This document shows, in pieces, positions 28,511 through 36,355 of a stretch of DNA of 64,000 nucleotides. Within the stretch, counting starts at the first letter, position 1. Each line of letters opens with the position of its first letter. The notes below the pieces were generated by a model that saw only the letters and a program-made list of their open reading frames with translations, was not told the origin of the DNA and did not search any database. Location of the stretch: assembly GCA_029939635.1 (NCBI GenBank), contig JAOZSN010000001.1, positions 1-64,000 of the forward strand, read 5' to 3'. This stretch comes from Deltaproteobacteria bacterium (lineage in GTDB: Bacteria; Desulfobacterota; Desulfobulbia; Desulfobulbales; SURF-16). The position numbers and the translations under genes were made by a program.

Positions 28511-28571
28511 AATAAAGTAGTCAGTTGTCAGTTGTCAGTTGGTGGCAGTTGGTTGTTACTGATAACTGTAG
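28511..28571. repeat. Short CAGTTGTCAGTT-type direct repeats
   Basis: The gap between the two HlyD-fusion genes is made of repeated TCAGTTG units followed by a small dyad GTTACTGATAAC. Similar CAGTTGTCAGTTATCAGTT text flanks the long hairpin at 3113-3133 and, less exactly, at 3215-3256. No promoter or gene is seen. Confidence 0.45.
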
Positions 28572-30332
28572 TTAAGGCATCCACGTCCACATTTGCAAAC
28601 GCAGCCAGTCAGTGAGGCGGTGGGTCCAGATCCAAATCAGCTTTCGCTGGTCAATTTTGATTTTTGCTACCCCTTCCATGCCAGGACGCAGCAGATCTGA
28701 TTTTGAGTCAAGCAGACCCTCCACTCGGAAATAATTACGCCCATCTTCACTAACCGATACCGGGGTTATCTTGGTAATGGAAAAGGATATACTCTTTGTT
28801 ACCAGCCCAGAAAGAATCAGGTCACCCTGCTGACCGGTCTTAATAAAACCGATATCTCGCTCGTCAACCTTGACAATGAGGCGATAGGCATCTAAGGGGG
28901 CAACCTCAAATAATACCTCGCCCCGTTGCACTGGCGCACCTAGGCTCTGACTGAGATCACCACTGATTACCAGACCAGAAAAAGGGGCAACAAGACGGGT
29001 GCGCAACAGCTGCTTTTCCACCAATTTCAACTGTGCATCTGCCTGTAATATTCTGGCTTTAAGAATAGTGGATTCGGACTGATTACGCCCTGCCAAGGCA
29101 TTGCGGTACTCTTTGCGAATTTGTTGGCGCTGGGAAAACCATTTTTGACGCAGCAAAAGAAGCTCTTTATTTTCCAGCTGAGCCAAGAGGTCTCCGTCTT
29201 GAACAATATCACCAGCCCGCACCGCAGCACTGGCCACATAGCCATCTTGCGGAGCCACCACCACTCGCTGCACACTAGGTTCAAGGGAAGAGTTTGATGC
29301 TACCCGAAAATCACCTTGGACAAGGAAAAGAACAGCACACAATAGCAGGCTCGACAGGGTGGCAAATTTCAATTTGAAACACCGGGGCCCCACAAGCTTT
29401 AGGAGAAAGTTGGCAATAGGCTCAACGAGCTTCGAGGGCAACCAGATATCATCACGCCTTCTTGACTCAAGGGCAGGGCCAACCAAGGCACCAATCTGCT
29501 CACACTGGCTTGCAGTTTCAACATCAAAGGGCTTATCTGCCGCTCTTTCCAATAACAAGGAGCCAACAAGAGTACCATTATAGACAAGGGGAACCGTACA
29601 GACCGAGCCGACCTCAAACTCGTTACATAACCTGCTATGGGCCACAACAACCTGCAACGCACCATCCAGGGGTGGATAGAGCACTGTTTCCTGCTGATCC
29701 AAGGATTCATACATGGCATCTTTGATACCACTCATCATGCTGGTGCGACGATCAAAATTGGCGGTATTGGAGACAGCATAAATTTGTATGCCTGGCCCCT
29801 TACCAAAGCCGATACTCACCCTTTCACAATCAAGTCGCGTGGCTAGGCTGGTCACAACAGCAGTAGCTGCGTCTTGAAAATTTTCATGTTCCAGACTGGC
29901 AGCAACAAGCTCAACCAGGGTAAGTAACTGTTCCTTGGCCACTGATGCCTGCTGCTTAATCATGGCTTCAAGCCAGAAAGTACCAGTCTGCAGCTGTGCC
30001 ATCACTTCTTGCTGGCGAGCAGGAGGGCGACTAGACATGGCCACGGCCACAACTCCTAAGAGTTTCCCTCCACTATATAAAGGACATGCTACAACGTCAC
30101 ACGGCTGCGCTGTTTCCTGCAGGGTCAAATCAAAATCCCTGACCAGGCACTGCTCTTCTTCCAGTGCTGTTTGGGCGGCGGCAACTACAGCTGGTTGGGA
30201 TGAATTCTCGGGCCAGGATGTCAGCTGTGTGTAGGACCCTTTACCAGGGATACCTGTCAGGGCAACACCATAGACACAGCCCGAAACCTGCTTACACTGG
30301 AGAAGCAACCATTTCTGGATAAGTTGTTTCAT
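28572..30332 (-). CDS. GAF-domain / HlyD-type adaptor fusion
   Basis: 586 residues. About 1-115 is a GAF-like region, and about 130-285 a second, clearer GAF domain (CERVSIGFGKG, CTVPLVYNGTLVGSLLLERA), both presumably cytoplasmic. A single membrane helix (about 328-345, FATLSSLLLCAVLFLVQGDF) leads to a periplasmic HlyD-type adaptor: APQDGYVASAAVRAGDIVQDGDLLAQLEN, a coiled-coil hairpin, VAPFSGLVISGDLSQSLGAPVQRGE and a beta-barrel. It is the first gene of the minus-strand export operon. The fusion suggests that a cytoplasmic small-molecule signal or nucleotide gates the exporter; the ligand is unknown. No strong ribosome site is apparent at ATG 30332. Confidence 0.85.
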   Translation of the reverse strand: MKQLIQKWLLLQCKQVSGCVYGVALTGIPGKGSYTQLTSWPENSSQPAVVAAAQTALEEEQCLVRDFDLTLQETAQPCDVVACPLYSGGKLLGVVAVAMSSRPPARQQEVMAQLQTGTFWLEAMIKQQASVAKEQLLTLVELVAASLEHENFQDAATAVVTSLATRLDCERVSIGFGKGPGIQIYAVSNTANFDRRTSMMSGIKDAMYESLDQQETVLYPPLDGALQVVVAHSRLCNEFEVGSVCTVPLVYNGTLVGSLLLERAADKPFDVETASQCEQIGALVGPALESRRRDDIWLPSKLVEPIANFLLKLVGPRCFKLKFATLSSLLLCAVLFLVQGDFRVASNSSLEPSVQRVVVAPQDGYVASAAVRAGDIVQDGDLLAQLENKELLLLRQKWFSQRQQIRKEYRNALAGRNQSESTILKARILQADAQLKLVEKQLLRTRLVAPFSGLVISGDLSQSLGAPVQRGEVLFEVAPLDAYRLIVKVDERDIGFIKTGQQGDLILSGLVTKSISFSITKITPVSVSEDGRNYFRVEGLLDSKSDLLRPGMEGVAKIKIDQRKLIWIWTHRLTDWLRLQMWTWMP

Positions 30333-30425
30333 ACTAACACGACCATTTGCACTTTCCTTGGGGTCCTATCATACGGCAACCATTCAATTAAACTCTTAAC
30401 GTCTTCCTTCATTGCATTTAGTATT

Positions 30426-30442
30426 AGCACTATTTGTACCGC
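30426..30442 (-). promoter_or_regulatory. Candidate sigma-54 promoter for the export operon
   Basis: On the minus strand GG (30440-30439) and GC (30428-30427) are exactly 10 bases apart in the context GCGGTACAAATAGTGCT. The -24 element is imperfect (CGGTAC instead of TGGCAC). The start of transcription would fall about 80 bases before the GAF-HlyD gene. Weak on its own; supported only by the divergent activator gene. Confidence 0.3.
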
Positions 30443-30596
30443 ACACCCGAATCACCACTAAATAACTTAAAATTCAGTGCTCAACAGGATTACACTGCAG
30501 CCAAACCCTATCTCAGATTAGGTTGGTAGTATTTCACTAATTTTCCTTTCAAAAAATCTTCCCCTCCAGCAGACAGAACCCAATATCACCAAACCA

Positions 30597-30704
30597 TGTC
30601 ACAATATGACATTTTTTTACACAATGCGACATTTTTTGTCGATTTTACTGAGCAGAGCGCTTATCGTATATCCCCTGAAACCTACTCGCCACAGAAAACC
30701 GACA
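30597..30704. promoter_or_regulatory. Clustered TGTCR/YGACA activator-binding sites
   Basis: Three related sites: TGTCA-CAATA-TGACA (30597-30611), CGACA-TTTTT-TGTCG (30627-30641) and a half site CGACA followed by T7 (30700-30711). The first two are perfect 5-bp dyads with 5-base spacers. They lie about 85-135 bases upstream of the sigma-54 promoter at 30728-30744, the usual position for enhancer sites. The NtrC-type regulator encoded at 32236-33639 is the obvious candidate protein. The rest of the 570-base gap (30333-30901) is AT-rich, and I see no gene in it. Confidence 0.55.
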
Positions 30705-30727
30705 TTTTTTTGCTTTCCTTACAATAA

Positions 30728-30744
30728 TTGGCGCATTTTTTGCT
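30728..30744 (+). promoter_or_regulatory. Sigma-54 promoter for TolC/activator operon
   Basis: TTGGCGCATTTTTTGCT: GG at 30730-30731 and GC at 30742-30743, exactly 10 bases apart, with a TTGGC -24 and TTTGCT -12 box, close to the YTGGCACR-N4-TTGCW consensus. Transcription would start near 30755, leaving a leader of about 145 bases before the TolC-type gene. Confidence 0.65.
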
Positions 30745-30901
30745 GTTATCAACAAATATGTATCAAAGATGTCGTCAAGCAGTTGTTTTGAGTAAGCACG
30801 TTACAAATTTATTTTTTTCATATTAAAATTAAATAGTTAGGCTGCAAACTCTAAAGTTGACAGCAAAAAAAAATACTCCCTGAAGTTTTCACGGTTAACC
30901 A

Positions 30902-32239
30902 ATGAATATTGCACCATATATATTTTGCTTTTTCATAGTGATTTTGCCGCCTAAAGCGTATAGCGCTGAGCAGTCGTCCCCAGCCCACATGAACCTGGCT
31001 GACTGCATTGATCTGGCCTTGGCTCATAGCCCTGATCTCGGCATGGCCCAAGCAACATTTGCTCAGAATAAGGCCTTGCTTGACAGTGCCAAAAAGAATT
31101 TATTGCCCTCATTCTCAGCCCATTACTCCTATAAATACCAACCAAACTCCATCTATTCCCCTACAGATGAGTACGGCTATGGCCTCACAGCAGAACAACC
31201 TATCTATCAAGGTAAAGCCATTGTCACCAGCATCAAACAGGCGGAAATATCTCTCAACTCTGCCCAGAAAGGAACTGACCGTATCATCAACGAGCTCATT
31301 TTCCAGGTCTACACCAACTATTTCAAAGTACTCAGGGCAGTCAAGGTGGCCACGGAAGCTCAAAATTCCGTCAACCGACTTAAAAGCCATAGGAGTGACG
31401 CCAAGGCCTTTTTTGATGCTGGGATTATCCCTCGCAATGATTTCCTACAAAGTGATGTGGAACTTGCCCAGGGAGAGCAAGACTTTGTTGATGCCCAGAT
31501 AGAAGCCTTTATTGCTCGGGCAGAGTTGAACATTTTATTGGGCCGCGACACAGACATGGCTCTGCATCTTGAAGATAATTATGCCAAAGAGCAACGAGAA
31601 AACAACTGGGATGACATCCTCCACTCAGCCCTGACCAATCGTCCTGAAATTATGCAGGCCAAACTAGGGGCTGAAATGGCCAAGAAGGAAGTGACCATTA
31701 AAAAAGCGCCTTTTCTGCCTAAAATCTCCCTATCAGCCTCCTATGACAAACGAGGAGACAGAGCCGACGGGGCGCGATCGGATGAACTAGGTTGGCCAGC
31801 AGAAGAGAAAACCGTCAGCGCGGTGGCCACATGGAAATTATGGACATGGCAAAAAAATAAAAACGAGATTACAGCGGCAAAAAAAGATGTCCGCCGCGCA
31901 AAAAAGGCAATCGCCCAGACCATTGATCGTGTCAGCCTGGAAACCAGAATTGCCTTTCAACGCCTGCAGCAGACAGAAAAGAGAATCAAGGTATCCGAAC
32001 GAGCCATTACCCACGCAGAAGAAAATTATCGTATCACCCAGGCCCGCTACCAATCACAAATTGCCACGTCAACCCAGGTGCTGGATGCCCAGGCGCTGCT
32101 CACCCAGGCAAAAACAAACTACTATGACTCTTTTTATGGCCATAAAGTTGCTCTGGCCGCAGTGGAGAGAGCCTCAGGCCGTTTGGGACAAAAATATTCT
32201 CACACAACCAATGAATCAGCAGAACAAGGACAACCATGA
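30902..32239 (+). CDS. TolC-family outer membrane channel
   Basis: 445 residues with a signal peptide (hydrophobic 6-17, cleavage near AYSAEQ). Two OEP-type repeats of long helices and short strands: NLADCIDLALAHSPDL at the start of the first, and RVSLETRIAFQRLQQTEKRI and ARYQSQIATSTQVLDAQALL in the second, the usual TolC periplasmic-coil motifs. It forms a trimeric outer-membrane exit duct, here presumably for the divergent HlyD-containing operon. It overlaps the downstream activator gene by 4 bases and follows a sigma-54 promoter. Confidence 0.92.
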   Translation: MNIAPYIFCFFIVILPPKAYSAEQSSPAHMNLADCIDLALAHSPDLGMAQATFAQNKALLDSAKKNLLPSFSAHYSYKYQPNSIYSPTDEYGYGLTAEQPIYQGKAIVTSIKQAEISLNSAQKGTDRIINELIFQVYTNYFKVLRAVKVATEAQNSVNRLKSHRSDAKAFFDAGIIPRNDFLQSDVELAQGEQDFVDAQIEAFIARAELNILLGRDTDMALHLEDNYAKEQRENNWDDILHSALTNRPEIMQAKLGAEMAKKEVTIKKAPFLPKISLSASYDKRGDRADGARSDELGWPAEEKTVSAVATWKLWTWQKNKNEITAAKKDVRRAKKAIAQTIDRVSLETRIAFQRLQQTEKRIKVSERAITHAEENYRITQARYQSQIATSTQVLDAQALLTQAKTNYYDSFYGHKVALAAVERASGRLGQKYSHTTNESAEQGQP

Positions 32240-33639
32240 TAGCCCCATCCACAGACCCCATGCATGCCCTTATTATTGATGATGACACACTCATTTTAGA
32301 TGTCATTGAGGAATTTTTAGGACAACTAGGTATCATCGCAGCCCGTGCTCTGGACGTACATAGTGCTAAAAGCAGCCTTGACCATCTTAATTTTGATCTG
32401 TGCATCACTGACCTGGGCCTGCCAGATGGCTCAGGCTTTGAGGTCGTCCACTATATTGCTGCAAATTTCCCCCATCTGCCAGTGGCAGTTGTTACCGCCG
32501 ACACCAGTACAGAGTCTGCGGTGGCTGCTATGCAGGCCGGGGCCTTTGACTATCTCACCAAACCCTTGGAAAGAGATCGTCTCGCCTTACTGGTGACCAA
32601 TGCCATCAACCTTAGTGCCAACACTGTCCCAGTAGACCAGGAAACACTCTTAGTTGGCCAATCTCCTGCCATCAAGGCCATTAATGCCATGGCCCAACGC
32701 TTGGCCCAAACCAATGCCCCTGTCCTAATTACTGGTGAATCAGGTTCAGGAAAAGAATTAGTTGCCCGCACCATCCACCAATGCAGTCCCCGCCGAGATG
32801 CCCCCTTTATTGCCGTCAACTGCGGAGCTATTCCTGAAAACCTGATGGAAAGTGAATTTTTCGGCCACGAAAAAGGCTCTTTTACTGGTGCTGATCGGCG
32901 TAAACCAGGTCTCTTTGTTGCTGCTGAGGGTGGAACAATTTTCCTTGATGAAATCGCTGATCTCCCTCTGGCAATGCAGGTCAAAATGTTACGAATCCTC
33001 CAGGAGCGTGCCATCCGTCCCGTGGGCAGCACCAATGAGTCACCCATTGATGTCCGTGTGCTGTCCGCCTCCCATAAAAACCTTAATACCGAGGTTTCCC
33101 TGGGACGTTTCAGAGAGGATCTCTACTACCGGGTTAATGTCATTTCCATTGCCATGCCCAGCCTTAAAGAACACCTGGAAGATATTCCCCAGCTCACCAA
33201 GACGTTTCTTCAAAAAATTGCTAGCAGGGACGGTAAGGCTTTTATTGATATCAGCGAAACAGCCCTAGCCCAGCTCAGCAAGGAGTCCTGGCCAGGAAAT
33301 GTCCGCGAATTAAATAACCGCCTTGAACGGGCAGCAGCCCTCTACCAAGGGCATCGTATTGAAATAAACGATGTTATTACCCCCAGCACCCCAACCCATG
33401 ACAGCCAACCGCAGCTTAGTTCAATAGAGGGAGTAACCACTGCCCTGCCAGTAGCACTCCCTGCCCTGCAACCCTACGGCAAAGACTCCCTTGACACCGT
33501 CTTGGCCGAAGTAGAAAAATTTTACGTCCTCCAGGCCATGGAGACATGCAAGTATAACAAGAATAAGGCCTCAAAATTGTTAGGAATTAACAACAGATCA
33601 TTGCGCTATCGGCTGCAAAAATTTGATATTGATTATTGA
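32236..33639 (+). CDS. NtrC-family sigma-54 response regulator
   Basis: 467 residues. Receiver domain about 10-120 with acidic pair IIDDD and phospho-acceptor Asp in CITDLGLPDG. AAA+ domain about 140-375 with Walker A GESGSGKE, the sigma-54 contact loop GSFTGA (a conservative variant of GAFTGA), Walker B GGTIFLDEI and the R-finger region. C-terminal Fis-type helix-turn-helix (NKNKASKLLGINNRSLRYRLQK). No histidine kinase gene is adjacent. It is translated from an ATG overlapping the TolC stop. It probably activates its own promoter and the export operon through the TGTCR sites upstream. Confidence 0.93.
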   Translation: MIAPSTDPMHALIIDDDTLILDVIEEFLGQLGIIAARALDVHSAKSSLDHLNFDLCITDLGLPDGSGFEVVHYIAANFPHLPVAVVTADTSTESAVAAMQAGAFDYLTKPLERDRLALLVTNAINLSANTVPVDQETLLVGQSPAIKAINAMAQRLAQTNAPVLITGESGSGKELVARTIHQCSPRRDAPFIAVNCGAIPENLMESEFFGHEKGSFTGADRRKPGLFVAAEGGTIFLDEIADLPLAMQVKMLRILQERAIRPVGSTNESPIDVRVLSASHKNLNTEVSLGRFREDLYYRVNVISIAMPSLKEHLEDIPQLTKTFLQKIASRDGKAFIDISETALAQLSKESWPGNVRELNNRLERAAALYQGHRIEINDVITPSTPTHDSQPQLSSIEGVTTALPVALPALQPYGKDSLDTVLAEVEKFYVLQAMETCKYNKNKASKLLGINNRSLRYRLQKFDIDY

Positions 33640-33662
33640 GAGCTAGCCAGAAAAGCAAATTA

Positions 33663-33734
33663 GTGTCTGTCCAGAAATAGGTCATTTTTACTGTGACCCA
33701 GAGATCAGACAAAAGGCCATTTCTGGACAGACAC
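33663..33734. repeat. 16-bp perfect inverted repeat between convergent genes
   Basis: GTGTCTGTCCAGAAAT at 33663-33678 is the exact reverse complement of 33719-33734, separated by 40 bases that hold a smaller dyad (GGTCA 33680-33684, TGACC 33694-33698). It fills the gap between the activator gene and the ABC permease gene. There is no T-run, so terminator function is unsure; it may be a small mobile-element remnant. Confidence 0.7.
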
Positions 33735-33737
33735 AAA

Positions 33738-34523
33738 CTAACTTGAAGCCGATGAGTAGCTACGCAACCCCAAACGCCAGGTAAAGATGAGCAGCAGGGT
33801 GAGAAAAACAGAGACAAGGCCAATATGCAGCAGGGTCAGCCAGGAAATACCGCTCAATAAGATCTGGGCCGGATAGGAGGCAATGAGCAGAAAGGGAAGC
33901 AGGGTAACGAGAAGCAGGCGAATAGGGCCATGAAAGACACGGTCAGGCCGTTCAGCAAACTGTTTAACGGCATAAAAAATCGCCTCAAAACCACGACCAC
34001 TATGGGTCCAGAATACCGGCAGGATGAAGAAGAGGTGAATGACATAGTAGAGATAGGCACCATTGATAATGAGCAGGAGGTAGAGCAGGATCTGCGGGGC
34101 TGAAAAATCCCCAGGAAAACGCATGATAGCCCAGCTTAAAAGTCCAGCAGCAATAAGCAGGTTACAAAAAGAATTCGCGGCAAAATCACGGACACTGAGC
34201 ATGAAGAGGGATGAAACCGGCCGCACCAGATAATAGTCAAGATCACCTTTATTGATATACAGCGGCAGATGCCAGAGATTATTGGCCACCACAGTCATAT
34301 GCAGGGCATCAGCCACAAAAAAGCCGCAAACAAAGATGAGCGCCTGATCAAAGTCCCAGCCCCCCACCAGACCGGTATGTTGATAGATGATCTGAAAAAA
34401 AGCAATATGAACCAGATAAAACATCGTGTCCATGACAATGCGAAAGAAGAAATCCAGACGAAACTCCATGGCACGACTAAAGGAAAAACGCAAGAAATAG
34501 AGATAGAGCCTCACGTAACGCAT
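33738..34523 (-). CDS. ABC-2 family permease, second subunit
   Basis: 261 residues with six membrane helices. RFSFSRAMEFRLDFFFRIVMDTMFYLVHIAFFQIIYQH-type N-terminus (given here only as a pattern) and YLVRPVSSLFML fit the ABC-2 DUF990-type membrane subunit family. It is the last gene of a three-gene exporter operon, starting 2 bases after the stop of the sister permease. The substrate is unknown; the family has been linked to export of small molecules or lipids. Confidence 0.86.
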   Translation of the reverse strand: MRYVRLYLYFLRFSFSRAMEFRLDFFFRIVMDTMFYLVHIAFFQIIYQHTGLVGGWDFDQALIFVCGFFVADALHMTVVANNLWHLPLYINKGDLDYYLVRPVSSLFMLSVRDFAANSFCNLLIAAGLLSWAIMRFPGDFSAPQILLYLLLIINGAYLYYVIHLFFILPVFWTHSGRGFEAIFYAVKQFAERPDRVFHGPIRLLLVTLLPFLLIASYPAQILLSGISWLTLLHIGLVSVFLTLLLIFTWRLGLRSYSSASS

Positions 34524-34525
34524 AG

Positions 34526-35341
34526 TTAAATCCCCACCCCAGTATAACGCTTATTGCCCTGCCGCCACACCAAGCCACCCACCCCAGCCATGAGTAGCAA
34601 CCAGACACTCATCACCAGCAGGCCGTGCATTATTTCAGCAGGAGCCACCTGACCCACCATTATCTTTACAGGAAAATAGTAGAGATAAATAAATGGGGTA
34701 TATTCCAATACAGCCAGCACATCAGCAGGAAAGAGTTCCATGGGCAGCATTGCCCCACCTAGTAGGGCACCGATAAAATGGAGCATGACCACCAGACTCC
34801 AGACATTATCGGCCCAAAAGGCGACAAACTGTAAGGGCAGACTCAGCAGAAAATAGAGGAGATTGGCCAACATGATCACCAACAGGGCCATGGCAATATT
34901 GGTCAAACTAAGCTGAAACTCTGCCGGCAATTCCAGGAAAAAAGGAGCAACCCCGGCAAAAATCACTATCTGTACCACCACCGGCAGCAAAGAACCAAGA
35001 TGCTCAGCATATTTAAAACCCAGATATGAGGTGGGATAAAGCTGATAACGCGTCAAACCGCCATCATAGATATCAGTGGCAATAGTCATGATCTGCTGGC
35101 TACCCCGCACCAGCCGACCAATGAGAATAACCAGTAAATAATAGGTAATCATGCCACTCAAGCTATAGCCAGCAATGGTCTGCCCACCCAGATCCGCATA
35201 GATTGATTGCCATAAATAATACATCACCCCCATGGCAGCCATAAAGGCAAACAGGGAGTTGACCCAAAAATCCACCCGATAGCTCATTTGCTTACGCAAC
35301 TCCAGGCTGAACACCTGCCAAAAGACCAACATACCCCTCAT
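34526..35341 (-). CDS. ABC-2 family permease, first subunit
   Basis: 271 residues with six membrane helices and a cytoplasmic N-terminus (FSLELRKQMSYRVDFWVNSLF) typical of ABC-2 exporters of this class. DGGLTRYQLYPTSYLGFKYA corresponds to the conserved loop also seen in the partner permease (DYYLVRPVSSLFML). The two permeases probably form a heterodimer. The start overlaps the ATPase stop by 4 bases. Confidence 0.86.
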   Translation of the reverse strand: MRGMLVFWQVFSLELRKQMSYRVDFWVNSLFAFMAAMGVMYYLWQSIYADLGGQTIAGYSLSGMITYYLLVILIGRLVRGSQQIMTIATDIYDGGLTRYQLYPTSYLGFKYAEHLGSLLPVVVQIVIFAGVAPFFLELPAEFQLSLTNIAMALLVIMLANLLYFLLSLPLQFVAFWADNVWSLVVMLHFIGALLGGAMLPMELFPADVLAVLEYTPFIYLYYFPVKIMVGQVAPAEIMHGLLVMSVWLLLMAGVGGLVWRQGNKRYTGVGI

Positions 35342-36315
35342 CTTTTTTCCGCAAACATCTGTTCAATAACAGAGGCCACGTCCTCATCTTCGACACTGAG
35401 ATCACTCACCCCACTGCCGCATAAAAGATGCTGGGTCACAGCAGCAACATCTTTTTCAGCCACCCGCAGACGCATATCTTCAGAACTTCTAGCAAGAACC
35501 TCAACCGGAATCGAACCAAGGCCCTGGTCAGCAAACTGCTCCGCTTTCAGGCGAATGGTCATTATCTTATGGCTGGCAAAACGGCTGACTACCTCATGGA
35601 GAGGCCCGTCAAAAATAAAGCCGCCATCACGCATGATGATAATCCTTTTACAGAGCCGTTCAATATCCTCCATATAATGACTGGTGAGGATCATGGCTGG
35701 CCTGACTTCCTGGCGGTAATGGAGAATAAAATCACGGATAGCACGCTGGGCCGCCAAATCAAGACCAATGGTAGGCTCGTCAAGAAAGACCACCTGTGGT
35801 TTATGCAGCAGGGCAGCGATGAGCTCCATCTTCATCCGTTCCCCTAAGGAAAGGCGACGGATTTGAATACCTAGTTCAGCTCGCACGTCCAATATATCCA
35901 GCAAAGAATTAAGCATTTCCTCATGTTCCTTAATAGGAACCTGATAAATCTCCCGCAACAACAAGAAGCAATCAGCAGCAGGCAAATCCCACCAAAGTTG
36001 GGCCTTCTGACCCATGATAAGGGCAATGCGACGGCGAAAATCATTATGGCGCTGCCAGGGATCATGGCCAAGAACCTGTACGCTACCAGCACTGGGATGA
36101 ATGATACCAGCCAACATCTTGATAATGGTGGTCTTGCCAGCACCATTAGCACCCACCAGACCAAGAATTTCCCCTTCAACCACCTGGAAGGAGACATGAT
36201 CCACCGCTATCTTGGTCACCGTGTCACGACTGAAGAGGGATTTCAAGGAGGCCTTCAAACCAGCGGCCTTGCGATGTACCTGAAACTCCTTATGGAGATT
36301 TTCTACCTTGATCAT
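35338..36315 (-). CDS. ABC-2 transporter ATPase subunit
   Basis: 325 residues from ATG 36315 (MIKVENLHKEF); the frame is open further upstream, but that stretch does not look like protein and lacks a ribosome site. Walker A GANGAGKTT, Q-loop GQKAQLWWDLP, signature LSLGERMKMELIAALLH, Walker B VVFLDEP and H-loop TSHY are all present. The LSLGERMKMEL form of the signature is typical of ATPases paired with DUF990-type permeases. It energises the two downstream permeases. The C-terminal 90 residues form a small regulatory domain. Confidence 0.92.
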   Translation of the reverse strand: MIKVENLHKEFQVHRKAAGLKASLKSLFSRDTVTKIAVDHVSFQVVEGEILGLVGANGAGKTTIIKMLAGIIHPSAGSVQVLGHDPWQRHNDFRRRIALIMGQKAQLWWDLPAADCFLLLREIYQVPIKEHEEMLNSLLDILDVRAELGIQIRRLSLGERMKMELIAALLHKPQVVFLDEPTIGLDLAAQRAIRDFILHYRQEVRPAMILTSHYMEDIERLCKRIIIMRDGGFIFDGPLHEVVSRFASHKIMTIRLKAEQFADQGLGSIPVEVLARSSEDMRLRVAEKDVAAVTQHLLCGSGVSDLSVEDEDVASVIEQMFAEKR

Positions 36316-36355
36316 GATTTTTTCTTTATATCCTGCCCATCCTGTTAATCCTGTC

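Noticed and set aside
30606..30791. 61-codon open frame in the export-island promoter region
   Set aside because: It covers the activator sites and sigma-54 promoter; AT-rich, with no ribosome site or protein pattern.
13375..33639. Ordinary type I secretion system
   Set aside because: No ABC exporter gene in the island and no RTX repeats in the substrate. The ABC-2 genes at 33738-36315 are an unrelated exporter type.
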